This document shows, piece after piece, positions 34,915 through 42,509 of a stretch of DNA of 64,000 bases (position 1 is its first letter; each line of letters opens with the position of its first letter). This DNA is from Pontibacter chinhatensis (GTDB lineage Bacteria > Bacteroidota > Bacteroidia > Cytophagales > Hymenobacteraceae): contig NZ_FOOT01000003.1 of assembly GCF_900113285.1 (NCBI RefSeq), positions 574,344-638,343 of the forward strand. Direction: 5' to 3'. The position numbers were made by a program, and so were the translations under genes. Under the pieces are notes generated by a model. That model saw nothing but the letters and a program-made list of their open reading frames with translations. It had not been told where the DNA came from and made no database searches.

Positions 34915-34939
34915 CTTTTCTTTCTTGTGCAGGCCTCTC

Positions 34940-35655
34940 CGTTTCGAAGGCCATACTTTATACTTTTAGTATACTTCATGCTTCTCTGGCGCAAGTATAC
35001 GCTAGTGCTCCGCTGGCGCGAGCTTGTAGCTCGTGCCTAACTATGATGTTGGGTTTGCAACCCAACTGGCTTGAAAAGCCATACTTATACTTCAGCTTAT
35101 ACTTTTATACTTTGGCTATACTTGCCGGTTTATCCTTTCCTAGCCACAGCTTACTGCAACTTGAACCGAGCTATCCTTTCTAGCTATCGTTCATCCTCCA
35201 GTTCCCACAAACCCACCTTTCCATAGCCAGCTTGGCTCCCTCCTAGGCCGGGAGGCCTCGCCTTCGGGCATCGCGCGGTGTGCCTGAAGCTGCCTTCGCT
35301 CTGCTCCGGCTGCCGCATCCGCGGCACCGCAACATGCACAAGGCGCTCAACCCAAAGGCTGGGAATCTTTCGATAGCTGTAGCTACTCTGTCATCTCGAC
35401 CTATGGGAGAGATCTATTTAGGATTCCCTATAGATCTCTCGCCCTGCTCGAGATGACAAGGAAAAGTAGTAAGTATGAGCTGTCCCCTCCTCGGAGGGGC
35501 TAGGGGTGGGTTTATACTTTTGCTGATAAAACAGAAGCTACAAAACTTATATTTTAACACCAGTAATCACAGACTCCCCTCCTTGGCTAAGGAGGGGTAG
35601 GGGTGGTTGGGCCCGGTACTGCAAAACTTCCGCTCTTAGAAAAGGAGGGGATGAG
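34940..35655. repeat. Composite non-coding element, copy A
   Basis: About 0.7 kb without a gene. In order: TATACTT-rich start, palindrome around GGCGCGAGC (35014-35035), GTTGGGTTTGCAACCCAAC (35048-35066), a GAGCTATCC...TTCATCCTCCAG block (35165-35200), CCTAGGCCGGGAGGCCTCGCC (about 35243), AGGCGCTCAACCCAAAGGC (about 35341), a large GTCATCTCGA...TCGAGATGAC inverted repeat (35388-35457) and the CTCCCCTCC...GGAGGGG block (35573-35650). Copies B and C carry the same blocks in the same order. Confidence 0.8.
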
Positions 35656-35734
35656 CCTATACTTCGTAATGCTACTCGGAGCCTGTACAAATGGCTCCTA
35701 CGTTACACGGATACAGGCATGCCTCAAAAGCAGC

Positions 35735-36511
35735 TTACCCCTCCAAGCTAAACCTGTCCGCATCCAGGTGCGCAGGGAAAGCCTCCCGGAAATCTTCCAG
35801 CTGTTTTTTACTCAGGGTTACCGTATGGATGCCTTCCACCTCAGCTGTTTCCAGTAAGTGGTAGCCTTTGGGGTGGATGATGGCGGAGTCGCCGGAGTAG
35901 GCGTGGTCGTTGCTGTCGGTGCCGATGCGGTTGACGCCCACCACATAGGCAAGGTTTTCGATGGCACGGGCCTGCAGCAGCGTGCTCCAGGGCTGGCGGC
36001 GTACTTTGGGCCAGTTGGCCACGTACAGCAGCAGGTCGTAGGCGTTGTTAGTGTTGCGGCTCCACACCGGGAAGCGCAGGTCGTAGCACACTAGCGGGCA
36101 CACGTTCCAGCCTTTCAGCTCCACAATCAGGCGCTCACTGCCAGGGGTATAGGTATCGTGCTCCTTGGCCATCCGGAACAGGTGCTTCTTGTCATACTTG
36201 GTGTAGGTGCCGTCGGGGCGTACCCAGTAGAGGCGGTTCAGAAACCGCTCGCCTTCCTGCACCATCACGCTGCCCGTCAGCACAGCCTGATGCCGCTTCG
36301 CCTCTTCCTGCATCCAGCCCAGGGTAGTGGTATCGGCCTGCTCGGCTATGCCTTGCGGGGTCATGCTGAAGCCGGTGGTAAACATCTCGGGCAATACAAT
36401 CAGGTCGGTTTTTGGGGCCGCTGCGGCCAGCTTCTCGCTGAGCATGCGGCGGTTCGCTTCAGCATCCTGCCAGTGCAGGTCGGTCTGTACGATGGTTACG
36501 CGTAAATCCAT
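35735..36511 (-). CDS. Nitrilase-family omega-amidase
   Basis: A 258-aa carbon-nitrogen hydrolase. The Glu-Lys-Cys triad is visible: Glu in IVLPEMFTTGF (about 43), Lys in YTKYDKKHLF (about 109) and Cys in VCPLVCYDLRFPVWS (about 143). The sequence fits the Nit2/YafV omega-amidase branch, which hydrolyses 2-oxoglutaramate or 2-oxosuccinamate. The upstream same-strand gene encodes a glutamine/methionine-type aminotransferase, so the two complete a transamination-hydrolysis route. Confidence 0.88.
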   Translation of the reverse strand: MDLRVTIVQTDLHWQDAEANRRMLSEKLAAAAPKTDLIVLPEMFTTGFSMTPQGIAEQADTTTLGWMQEEAKRHQAVLTGSVMVQEGERFLNRLYWVRPDGTYTKYDKKHLFRMAKEHDTYTPGSERLIVELKGWNVCPLVCYDLRFPVWSRNTNNAYDLLLYVANWPKVRRQPWSTLLQARAIENLAYVVGVNRIGTDSNDHAYSGDSAIIHPKGYHLLETAEVEGIHTVTLSKKQLEDFREAFPAHLDADRFSLEG

Positions 36512-36622
36512 TATCGTTATTCGTTACTCGTATTTCGTTAATCGGTAAAAGTATAAGTACACTTGTGTTGGCAAAGTATAAAAAAGTCTTTTGTCTTTTG
36601 TCAAACCATCCTTTCTCAAAGT

Positions 36623-37771
36623 TTATACTTTAGCCAGCTTCTCGGCGGCGGCTTTTAGCGTCTCTTCGCTCTTGGCAAAGCAGAAGCGCAGGTACTTGTT
36701 ATCGGTTTTGTTGTGATAGAAAGCCGACACAGGAATGGCCGCCACACCGGTTTCGATGGTCAGTTGTTTGGCAAAGTCCAAATCATAGGCAACGGTGATG
36801 TCGCTATACTTTGCCAGCTGAAAGTAGGTGCCCGCCGAAGGAACAACCTCGAAACGCGTCTGCTTCAGTTGCTCCACAAAAAAGTCGCGCTTGGCCTGGT
36901 AGAAACTTGGGAGCTCGAGGTAGTGCGCCGCCTCATCCATAAAGTCAGCGATGGCCAGCTGAAAAGGCGTGGGAGTGCAGAACGTGATGAACTGGTGCAC
37001 CCGGCGCAGTTCTTTGGTAAGTGCCGGTGGGGCAATGGTATAGCCCACCTTCCAGCCGGTGGTATGGTAGGTTTTTCCAAACGAGGAAACTACAAAGCTT
37101 CGCTCGCGCAGCTGCGGGTGCTGCAGCACGCTGTAGTGCTGCTTCCCATCGAAGACCATGTGCTCGTATACTTCGTCGCTGAGCACCAGGATATCGCTTC
37201 CGCTGAGCAGGTTGGCCAGCCGGTCCATGTCTTGCTTGCCCATAACGGCCCCGGTAGGGTTATGCGGCGTGTTGATGATAATCATGCGGGTGCGGGAGGA
37301 GATGCGCTTCTTCACCTGGTCCCAATCCACAGAAAAATCAGGCAGCACCAGCGGCACGTAAATGGGGGAGCCTCCGCATAGGCGGATTACCGGCGCGTAG
37401 CTGTCGTAGCAGGGCTCGAGCAGCACCACCTCGTCTCCGGGTTTCACCACGGCGGTGATGGCCGCGTTCAGTGCCTCCGTAGCGCCGGAGGTCACGGTGA
37501 TTTCTGTTTCCTCATCCGGGCGGTACCCATACAATTTCTCCGTTTTAAGGCTGATTTTGTGGCGCAGCTGTGGCATGCCGGCCATGGGCGCATACTGGTT
37601 AAACCCTTCCTGCATATACCTGGTCACCAGGTTTACCAGGGGCTCCGGGCAGTTAAAATCCGGGAAGCCCTGTGACAGGTTAATAGCCCGGTGCTCGTTG
37701 GCCAGCGCCGACATCACGGTAAAAATGCTGGTACCTACGTCGGGGAGTTTGCTTATGGGGTAGGATATCAT
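36623..37771 (-). CDS. PLP-dependent methionine/glutamine-type aminotransferase
   Basis: A 382-aa class I aminotransferase. Opening SKLPDVGTSIFTVMSALANE and NLSQGFPDF are typical of the YbdL/KAT/glutamine-transaminase-K group; NTPHNPTGAVM binds PLP and SSFGKTYHTTGWKVGY contains the Schiff-base Lys. C-terminal RFCFAKSEETL carries the substrate-binding Arg. The ATG at 37771 is preferred over an upstream GTG. The omega-amidase lies about 110 bases downstream. Likely role: transamination of methioninyl or aromatic keto acids with glutamine. Confidence 0.9.
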   Translation of the reverse strand: MISYPISKLPDVGTSIFTVMSALANEHRAINLSQGFPDFNCPEPLVNLVTRYMQEGFNQYAPMAGMPQLRHKISLKTEKLYGYRPDEETEITVTSGATEALNAAITAVVKPGDEVVLLEPCYDSYAPVIRLCGGSPIYVPLVLPDFSVDWDQVKKRISSRTRMIIINTPHNPTGAVMGKQDMDRLANLLSGSDILVLSDEVYEHMVFDGKQHYSVLQHPQLRERSFVVSSFGKTYHTTGWKVGYTIAPPALTKELRRVHQFITFCTPTPFQLAIADFMDEAAHYLELPSFYQAKRDFFVEQLKQTRFEVVPSAGTYFQLAKYSDITVAYDLDFAKQLTIETGVAAIPVSAFYHNKTDNKYLRFCFAKSEETLKAAAEKLAKV

Positions 37772-37832
37772 AGAGCTTACAGGGCAAAGGGTTTGTGACA
37801 CGTGCTACAGGAACTCAATATACAAATAATCT

Positions 37833-38411
37833 CTACAGAAGTTGCTGCACCATTTGCTGCACATACGGAATGGCATCGGCCTCGAACCACGGGTTGCGCC
37901 GTAGCCAGAACTGGTTGCGCGGCGAGGGGTGCGGCATGGGCATGTAGGCCGGCAGGTACTCGTGCCAGGCGGACACGGTATCGGTCAGGGTGGCTTTGGC
38001 GCGGTTGCCTAGGAAATAGTCCTGCGCATACTTGCCAACCAGCAGCGTGAGTTGGATGTTGGGGAGCTGGGCCAGCAGGCGCTGGTGCCAGTGCCGGGCG
38101 CATTCGGGGCGGGGCGGCAAGTCGCCGGACTTGCCTTTGCCCGGGTAACAGAAGCCCATTGGGATGATGGCTACCTGGCTGGCGTCGTAAAACACCTCCG
38201 GCGTCAGCCCCAGCCACTGCCGCAGGCGCTTGCCGCTTTGGTCATCCCAAGGGATGCCGCTGGCGTGTACCTTGGTGCCCGGCGCCTGCCCCACGATCAG
38301 CAGCTTGGCCGTGCTGCTGGCGGCCAATACCGGGCGCGGCCCCAGGGCCAGGTGCTCCTCACAGATGCGGCAGGCCCGTACCTGCTGCAGTAAACTCTCC
38401 AAATCCTCCAT
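37833..38411 (-). CDS. Uracil-DNA glycosylase-family protein
   Basis: A 192-aa protein of the UDG superfamily. The first cysteines are in RACRICEEHLALG, but only two of the four used for an Fe-S cluster in family 4/5 UDGs are evident. Motif 1 is IVGQAPGTKVHASGIPWDD (about 39-57) and motif 2 MPHPSPRNQFW (about 158). This matches the DUF/UDG-like COG1573 proteins of Bacteroidota, whose base-excision activity is not well established. Confidence 0.85.
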   Translation of the reverse strand: MEDLESLLQQVRACRICEEHLALGPRPVLAASSTAKLLIVGQAPGTKVHASGIPWDDQSGKRLRQWLGLTPEVFYDASQVAIIPMGFCYPGKGKSGDLPPRPECARHWHQRLLAQLPNIQLTLLVGKYAQDYFLGNRAKATLTDTVSAWHEYLPAYMPMPHPSPRNQFWLRRNPWFEADAIPYVQQMVQQLL

Positions 38412-38498
38412 CCGGGCAAAATTACAAAGTATAAACGAAGTATGAGGCAGGCAGTGCGTTGACTAGTAGGGGATGTGCCCGGGCAAAATATAAAAACA

Positions 38499-38524
38499 AG
38501 AAAAGCCGGTAGTCCGGCCTTCTT
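38499..38524 (-). terminator. Hairpin downstream of the His/Pro-rich gene
   Basis: GCCGG and CCGGC close a short loop with flanking A/T runs. It is weak but well placed for the minus-strand gene ending at 38549. Confidence 0.45.
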
Positions 38525-38548
38525 CTTTGTACTTTAGCAATGCTGATC

Positions 38549-38965
38549 TTAATCCTCGTAATCCTGCCAGAAGCCATCGTAATGGCGGGGCGGGCGGCGG
38601 CGCGGGTGGGGCATCAGCGGGTCTTCGAACCAACGGTCCTCCACGCGCTGGTTGCTGGGGTCGAAATGCACGTCGCGCTGGAATGGCATGGGGTGCTCGC
38701 TGCGCGGAGGCTGTTGCTCCCAGGAAGGGGGCCGGCGCTCGTAGCGCTGTTCCGGCAGCCATTCCTCCTGCATATACCGTTGCCTGCGGGCATGTTGCTC
38801 TGTCTCGTCGGGATACGATTCCTGGTAAGGGGGCAGCGGCGGCATAGGCTCGCCCCAGCGGCTCCTGAAGTCCTGAAAGTGGCTCGGATGCTCCGGATGG
38901 CGGCGGTGCTGCTGATGCTCCCAGTGGTGCGGGTGGTGTCTCGGGTCTTGCTCTTCGTGCTGCAT
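38549..38965 (-). CDS. Hydrophilic His/Pro/Arg-rich disordered protein
   Basis: A 138-aa protein from the ATG at 38965. It has no hydrophobic segment, many His, Pro, Glu, Arg and aromatic residues, and repeats such as HPHHWEHQQHRRHPEHPSHF. It is predicted to be intrinsically disordered. A histidine-rich N terminus could bind metal. The next upstream gene on the same strand encodes a similar disordered protein. I recognise no family; both antisense frames are long only because of the codon bias. Confidence 0.6.
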   Translation of the reverse strand: MQHEEQDPRHHPHHWEHQQHRRHPEHPSHFQDFRSRWGEPMPPLPPYQESYPDETEQHARRQRYMQEEWLPEQRYERRPPSWEQQPPRSEHPMPFQRDVHFDPSNQRVEDRWFEDPLMPHPRRRPPRHYDGFWQDYED

Positions 38966-39067
38966 GCTGTGTGTCTTAAGGTGGTTAAATCTATACTTGC
39001 TAAGTGCGGCCCCTAAGTGTACGATGTGATAATCAGGAGGTTCCTTTTTAAGGTAGGCAAACAAGCC

Positions 39068-39108
39068 GAAAAAAGCAAAGCCAGCTGCGTGGGCTGGCTT
39101 TGCTTTTT
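39068..39108 (-). terminator. Terminator after the Gly/Asp/Arg-rich gene
   Basis: AAAAAAGCAAAGCCAGC pairs with GCTGGCTTTGCTTTTT, giving a U-tract on either strand. Confidence 0.75.
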
Positions 39109-39162
39109 CACTAACTAAAACTAATCTACTACCAAATCTACCTAATCTATTGCCTATACGGT

Positions 39163-39975
39163 TTAGCGGCGATAGCGTTGGCCTCTGTCCGTGTCGTCGT
39201 AATAATTGTCCCTGCCGGAGTCTGTCTCGTCGGCCCAGCGCGGACCACCCTCATAGCCCCTGTCAAAGTTGCGGTCGCGGTAAGGCTCCGAGCCGTATCG
39301 CTTGTGCGAGTCGAGGCGATCGACAGGGCTGGTGTAGTGGTGGCGTGGCCGGTAATCCGGGTCGTCGGAGTGCCAAATATCGTTCCAGGTATCCTTTACA
39401 CGCTCCATAAAGCCGCGGCTGTCAGTTGGGTACGGCGCTGTCGCGTCGCTGTCCGGGGTGTAGCGGCCCTCGCGGTACCAGTTGTGCGAGCCGCTGCCGT
39501 AGCGGAAGTCGTCCTCCTTGTAGCGGGTACGGTCATCAATCCTGCCGCGTCGCTCGTTCATGTCGCTGTAGTTGCCCTGCAGCGATCCTCCCGGCGTCTG
39601 CGGACGGCGCATCTCATGGTACTGGTCGCGCTGGCCGTGGTTCAGGTGGCTGTCCTCGTTGCGGTATGCGCTGCTGGAGCGGCTGCCGTAGTGGTCGCTC
39701 AGGTGTGCGTTGCGGTCCTGGGCGTAGGTGGAGTTGCGGTTGTGGCGGTAGTTCTCGCCATACTTGCGCTCGTTAGAGTCCTGGGCGCCGCGCGGGTTTG
39801 GCCCAGTGTGGAAGAAGTTGCCTTCGCCCCACTGGCTGCTGTCCTGGTTGCCACGGTAGCCGTAGCGCTGCGGGTTTTGCCCCTGCTGTTGCTGCTGGTC
39901 TCTCTTGTAAAGGTCCTTGCCTATCTGCTGGTTATTTCGGGCGCTGTCGTTGCTGTTCATTGGTTCGTTTGCCAT
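39163..39975 (-). CDS. Disordered Asp/Arg/Tyr-rich stress-type protein
   Basis: A 270-aa protein without any hydrophobic stretch, dominated by Arg, Asp, Tyr, Asn, Ser, Gln and Gly (for example QQQQQGQNPQRYGYRGNQ near residue 25). One short amphipathic segment, SRGFMERVKDTWNDIWHSDD (about 185-204), resembles the C-terminal helix of Bacteroidota proteins with an SWFGDDEA motif that are linked to envelope or osmotic stress. The ATG at 39975 opens MANEPMNSND. It pairs with the 138-aa disordered protein downstream. Confidence 0.6.
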   Translation of the reverse strand: MANEPMNSNDSARNNQQIGKDLYKRDQQQQQGQNPQRYGYRGNQDSSQWGEGNFFHTGPNPRGAQDSNERKYGENYRHNRNSTYAQDRNAHLSDHYGSRSSSAYRNEDSHLNHGQRDQYHEMRRPQTPGGSLQGNYSDMNERRGRIDDRTRYKEDDFRYGSGSHNWYREGRYTPDSDATAPYPTDSRGFMERVKDTWNDIWHSDDPDYRPRHHYTSPVDRLDSHKRYGSEPYRDRNFDRGYEGGPRWADETDSGRDNYYDDTDRGQRYRR

Positions 39976-40081
39976 AGTATTCCATGCTAATGATTTATAA
40001 AGCGTTGGCCACATAGCTGTGGGCATATTATGTACGGCTTTGCAGGAACTATAGTTAAACAGCGGCAGGGATTATAAAAAA

Positions 40082-40115
40082 GCAGCGGCCCCCTTTTAAC
40101 AAGGAGGCCGCTGCC
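40082..40115 (-). terminator. Terminator after the response regulator
   Basis: GCAGCGGCCCCCTT and AAGGAGGCCGCTGC pair with one mismatch, 20 bases past the response-regulator stop. Confidence 0.65.
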
Positions 40116-40134
40116 ACAACAAGTATGGGTATGG

Positions 40135-40542
40135 TTAAAAATACTCCTGCAGGATCTCGCGCACGTCGCCCTCGGCCAAGGGCTTGGAGTAGTGCTTGCG
40201 CACATCCGGGAACTGCTTTAGTTTTTCCAGGTCGTAGAAGCTGGCCGACGAGGTGAGCATCAGCATCACCGTATCGCCTTTCTGCTCCGGTGTGAACTTC
40301 TGATACTCCTCCAGAAACTCAAAGCCATCCATCACCGACATCTTTATATCCACGAAGATGAGATCCGGGCGCGGGTAGCCCTCCACGTTGGCGAAGGCGT
40401 GCTCCAGGTACTCCAGCGCTTCTTCGCCGTTCATCACCACCCTAATGTCGGGAGCAACGCCCATGCGGGCCAGCAGGCGGTGGTTCAGGTAATTGGTAGT
40501 CTCGTCGTCGTCAATCAAAAGTATGGTGTTCAGCTCTTTCAT
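40135..40542 (-). CDS. Single-domain response regulator
   Basis: A 135-aa receiver domain without an output domain. Acidic pocket LLIDDDETT (about 8-16), phosphorylation Asp in LIFVDIKMSVMDG (about 60-72), Thr/Ser in LMLTSSAS (about 92-99) and Lys in HYSKPL (about 117-122). Such CheY/Rcp1-like proteins accept phosphate from PAS-containing hybrid sensors. The gene upstream on the same strand encodes a PAS protein without a kinase domain. Confidence 0.92.
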   Translation of the reverse strand: MKELNTILLIDDDETTNYLNHRLLARMGVAPDIRVVMNGEEALEYLEHAFANVEGYPRPDLIFVDIKMSVMDGFEFLEEYQKFTPEQKGDTVMLMLTSSASFYDLEKLKQFPDVRKHYSKPLAEGDVREILQEYF

Positions 40543-40755
40543 TACGCCTTTTATTAATTATCTCTTTTGAAGTATCGGGAAGTAGCCTGGGCTGTTTTAT
40601 ACTTTGTTGTCAGCGGCAACAGACCGCGTAAAGTTGGTTACGCTATGCCGGCTCAGGCTGTTTTATACTTTTGGTTTGCCTGTGGTTCTCTACCTGTAAA
40701 GGTAGTACAAAAGTTAACGCGATTTGTTTAAAAGTAGTGTTTTGATGGCTCCCGA

Positions 40756-42372
40756 TTAATCAGGAATGCTGCTTTTCTGAGCTTTTTGCTTACACAACAC
40801 CAGCTCCGTTACCTCTACTGCCGACATAACGATGCCCTCTATGCGCAGGTTGGCATCTAAAAGGGGCTGAAACTGAAGGTTGAAATATGCGTCTTCGCAG
40901 TCTGAGCCGAAATTCCGGGCTATGGTCAGTTTAATTTCCTGATAGCTTGTTGACTCCTGTTGCTGGTATACTTTGTCCAGCACCTCCAGGTAGTTCACCG
41001 GCTCTGTCTCGGTCCATATCTCCCGCGCGGGCTTGCTCAGGTAATGCCGGTTGCCGAACATCTGGTAAATGCCGTGGGTGGCGTAGCGGCAGGTATGCTC
41101 CGGCCCCATCAGCAGGCAAAGGTGCGCCGGCAGCAGGTTCAGGATGTTGGTAATCTGCTGCTCTTTCAGCTGAATCTGGGTGATGGCTTGACGTAACTCG
41201 TCTACATCCGTCACAGTGCCGATCCAGAATTTCACCTTGCCCTGCTCGTCGTACATCGGCACACACCGGTCCAGGAACCAACGGTATTGTCCGTCTGTGT
41301 GGTTACGGATGCGGTATTCCTGCTCAAACAAATGCCCAAAACTGGCAGCCTCGTTCCAGGCAGTAAGCACCTGCGCCGAGTCTTCGGGGTGGATGGCGGT
41401 GCTCCAGCCGTCTACCTGCCCTTTAGGCAGGCCGGTATATTCGTACCAGTTGTCGTTAAAGTAGATGAGCCGTCCCTTGGCATCGGCCATATAAGACATA
41501 TAGGGTTGCTGCTCGAGCAGGTGCCAGAAGCGCTCGTTGGTTTCCTTCAGGGTCTCCTCAGACTGTTTGCTCTCTGTCAGGTCGATCATGGCTCCGACGT
41601 GCCTGACAGGTTGCTTGTTGTCGTTATAGATGAAGTACCCCTGGTCTAGCACATGGGCGTAGGTGCCGTCTGCTTTCCGGAAACGGTACTCGCAGGACCA
41701 GTACTTATGCCCGGCCTCGGCGGCCTGGCGCAGGCTCTCGAGCGCGGCGGCGGCATCGTCCGGGTGCACCCTGCTCAGCCAACCTGTGTTTCCGGTGTTT
41801 GGCTGCCCCATCTCCTCAGGCGAGTAGCCAAAGGCCTCCTTCAAATTGACGCCCCAGCTCATCCTGTTATTCTCTATGTCATAGTCCCAGGTAACGGCAT
41901 GCAGGGTGTTGGTCAGCAGCGACAGGCGCTCTCTGTTTTGCTCGTTTAGCTGCTCCTGCAGTACCAGTGCCGTCACGTCGCGAGGCTCCTGCAGGATGTA
42001 CACCAGCGTGCCGGCCTTGTCAAGGATAGGGGTGTGGGCCGTGCGCCAATACCTGCGCTCAAATCCGCCCTCCTCAAGCGGAACGTCATAACGCACAACA
42101 GGCATCACATGCGGCTTTTTGTTGGCCAAAACAAAGTTCAAAGACGCCATCACATTCTGTTTGCTGTCCTCGTCTGTTTTTTCAGGATTTTCAGGGAAAG
42201 TATCCAGGATGTGTTTTCCGACAATTTCCTCAATCTTAAAGTGGGATGTATCGGCATACAGTCTGGTGGCATCCAGCACCTTTAGCTCAGGGGACATGAG
42301 CAAGTATAAGCCAGGCAATGCTCTAAATACAAGCGCAAAGTCCGGGGAGAGTTGGTTATCGGTTGATGGCAT
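40756..42372 (-). CDS. Multi-PAS-domain sensor protein lacking a kinase domain
   Basis: A 538-aa soluble protein with at least four PAS/PAC units: VFRALPGLYLLMSPELKVLD (about 14-33), TWDYDIENNRMSWGVNLKEA, PYMSYMADAKGRLIYFNDNW and LLPAHLCLLMGPEHTCRYAT near the end; PAC segments include VRHVGAMIDLTESKQSEETL. There is no histidine-kinase or other effector domain, and no membrane helix. It may modulate a partner kinase or serve with the adjacent response regulator; no kinase is encoded here. Confidence 0.85.
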   Translation of the reverse strand: MPSTDNQLSPDFALVFRALPGLYLLMSPELKVLDATRLYADTSHFKIEEIVGKHILDTFPENPEKTDEDSKQNVMASLNFVLANKKPHVMPVVRYDVPLEEGGFERRYWRTAHTPILDKAGTLVYILQEPRDVTALVLQEQLNEQNRERLSLLTNTLHAVTWDYDIENNRMSWGVNLKEAFGYSPEEMGQPNTGNTGWLSRVHPDDAAAALESLRQAAEAGHKYWSCEYRFRKADGTYAHVLDQGYFIYNDNKQPVRHVGAMIDLTESKQSEETLKETNERFWHLLEQQPYMSYMADAKGRLIYFNDNWYEYTGLPKGQVDGWSTAIHPEDSAQVLTAWNEAASFGHLFEQEYRIRNHTDGQYRWFLDRCVPMYDEQGKVKFWIGTVTDVDELRQAITQIQLKEQQITNILNLLPAHLCLLMGPEHTCRYATHGIYQMFGNRHYLSKPAREIWTETEPVNYLEVLDKVYQQQESTSYQEIKLTIARNFGSDCEDAYFNLQFQPLLDANLRIEGIVMSAVEVTELVLCKQKAQKSSIPD

Positions 42373-42442
42373 GGAGCAGCTGGCTTTAAAATCAGGGTCT
42401 AATCATCAGATCAGAGTAATATACGATCCGGTGAAATAAAAA

Positions 42443-42488
42443 ACTGCCTGCGGCCCCACCTCTTTTTTGTGGTGGGGCCGCAGGCAGT
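42443..42488 (-). terminator. Strong terminator after mfd
   Basis: ACTGCCTGCGGCCCCACC and GGTGGGGCCGCAGGCAGT form a perfect 18-bp stem with a T-rich loop between mfd and the PAS gene. Confidence 0.75.
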
Positions 42489-42509
42489 CCTGGCGGTGTA
42501 GCAGCGGGG

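Noticed and set aside
35011..35457. Repeats of element A as a CRISPR array
   Set aside because: Blocks are different from one another and not evenly spaced; no cas genes.
38540..39990. Long plus-strand frames opposite the disordered proteins
   Set aside because: They are rich in Arg/Val/Ala without domains and arise from biased codon use of the minus-strand genes.
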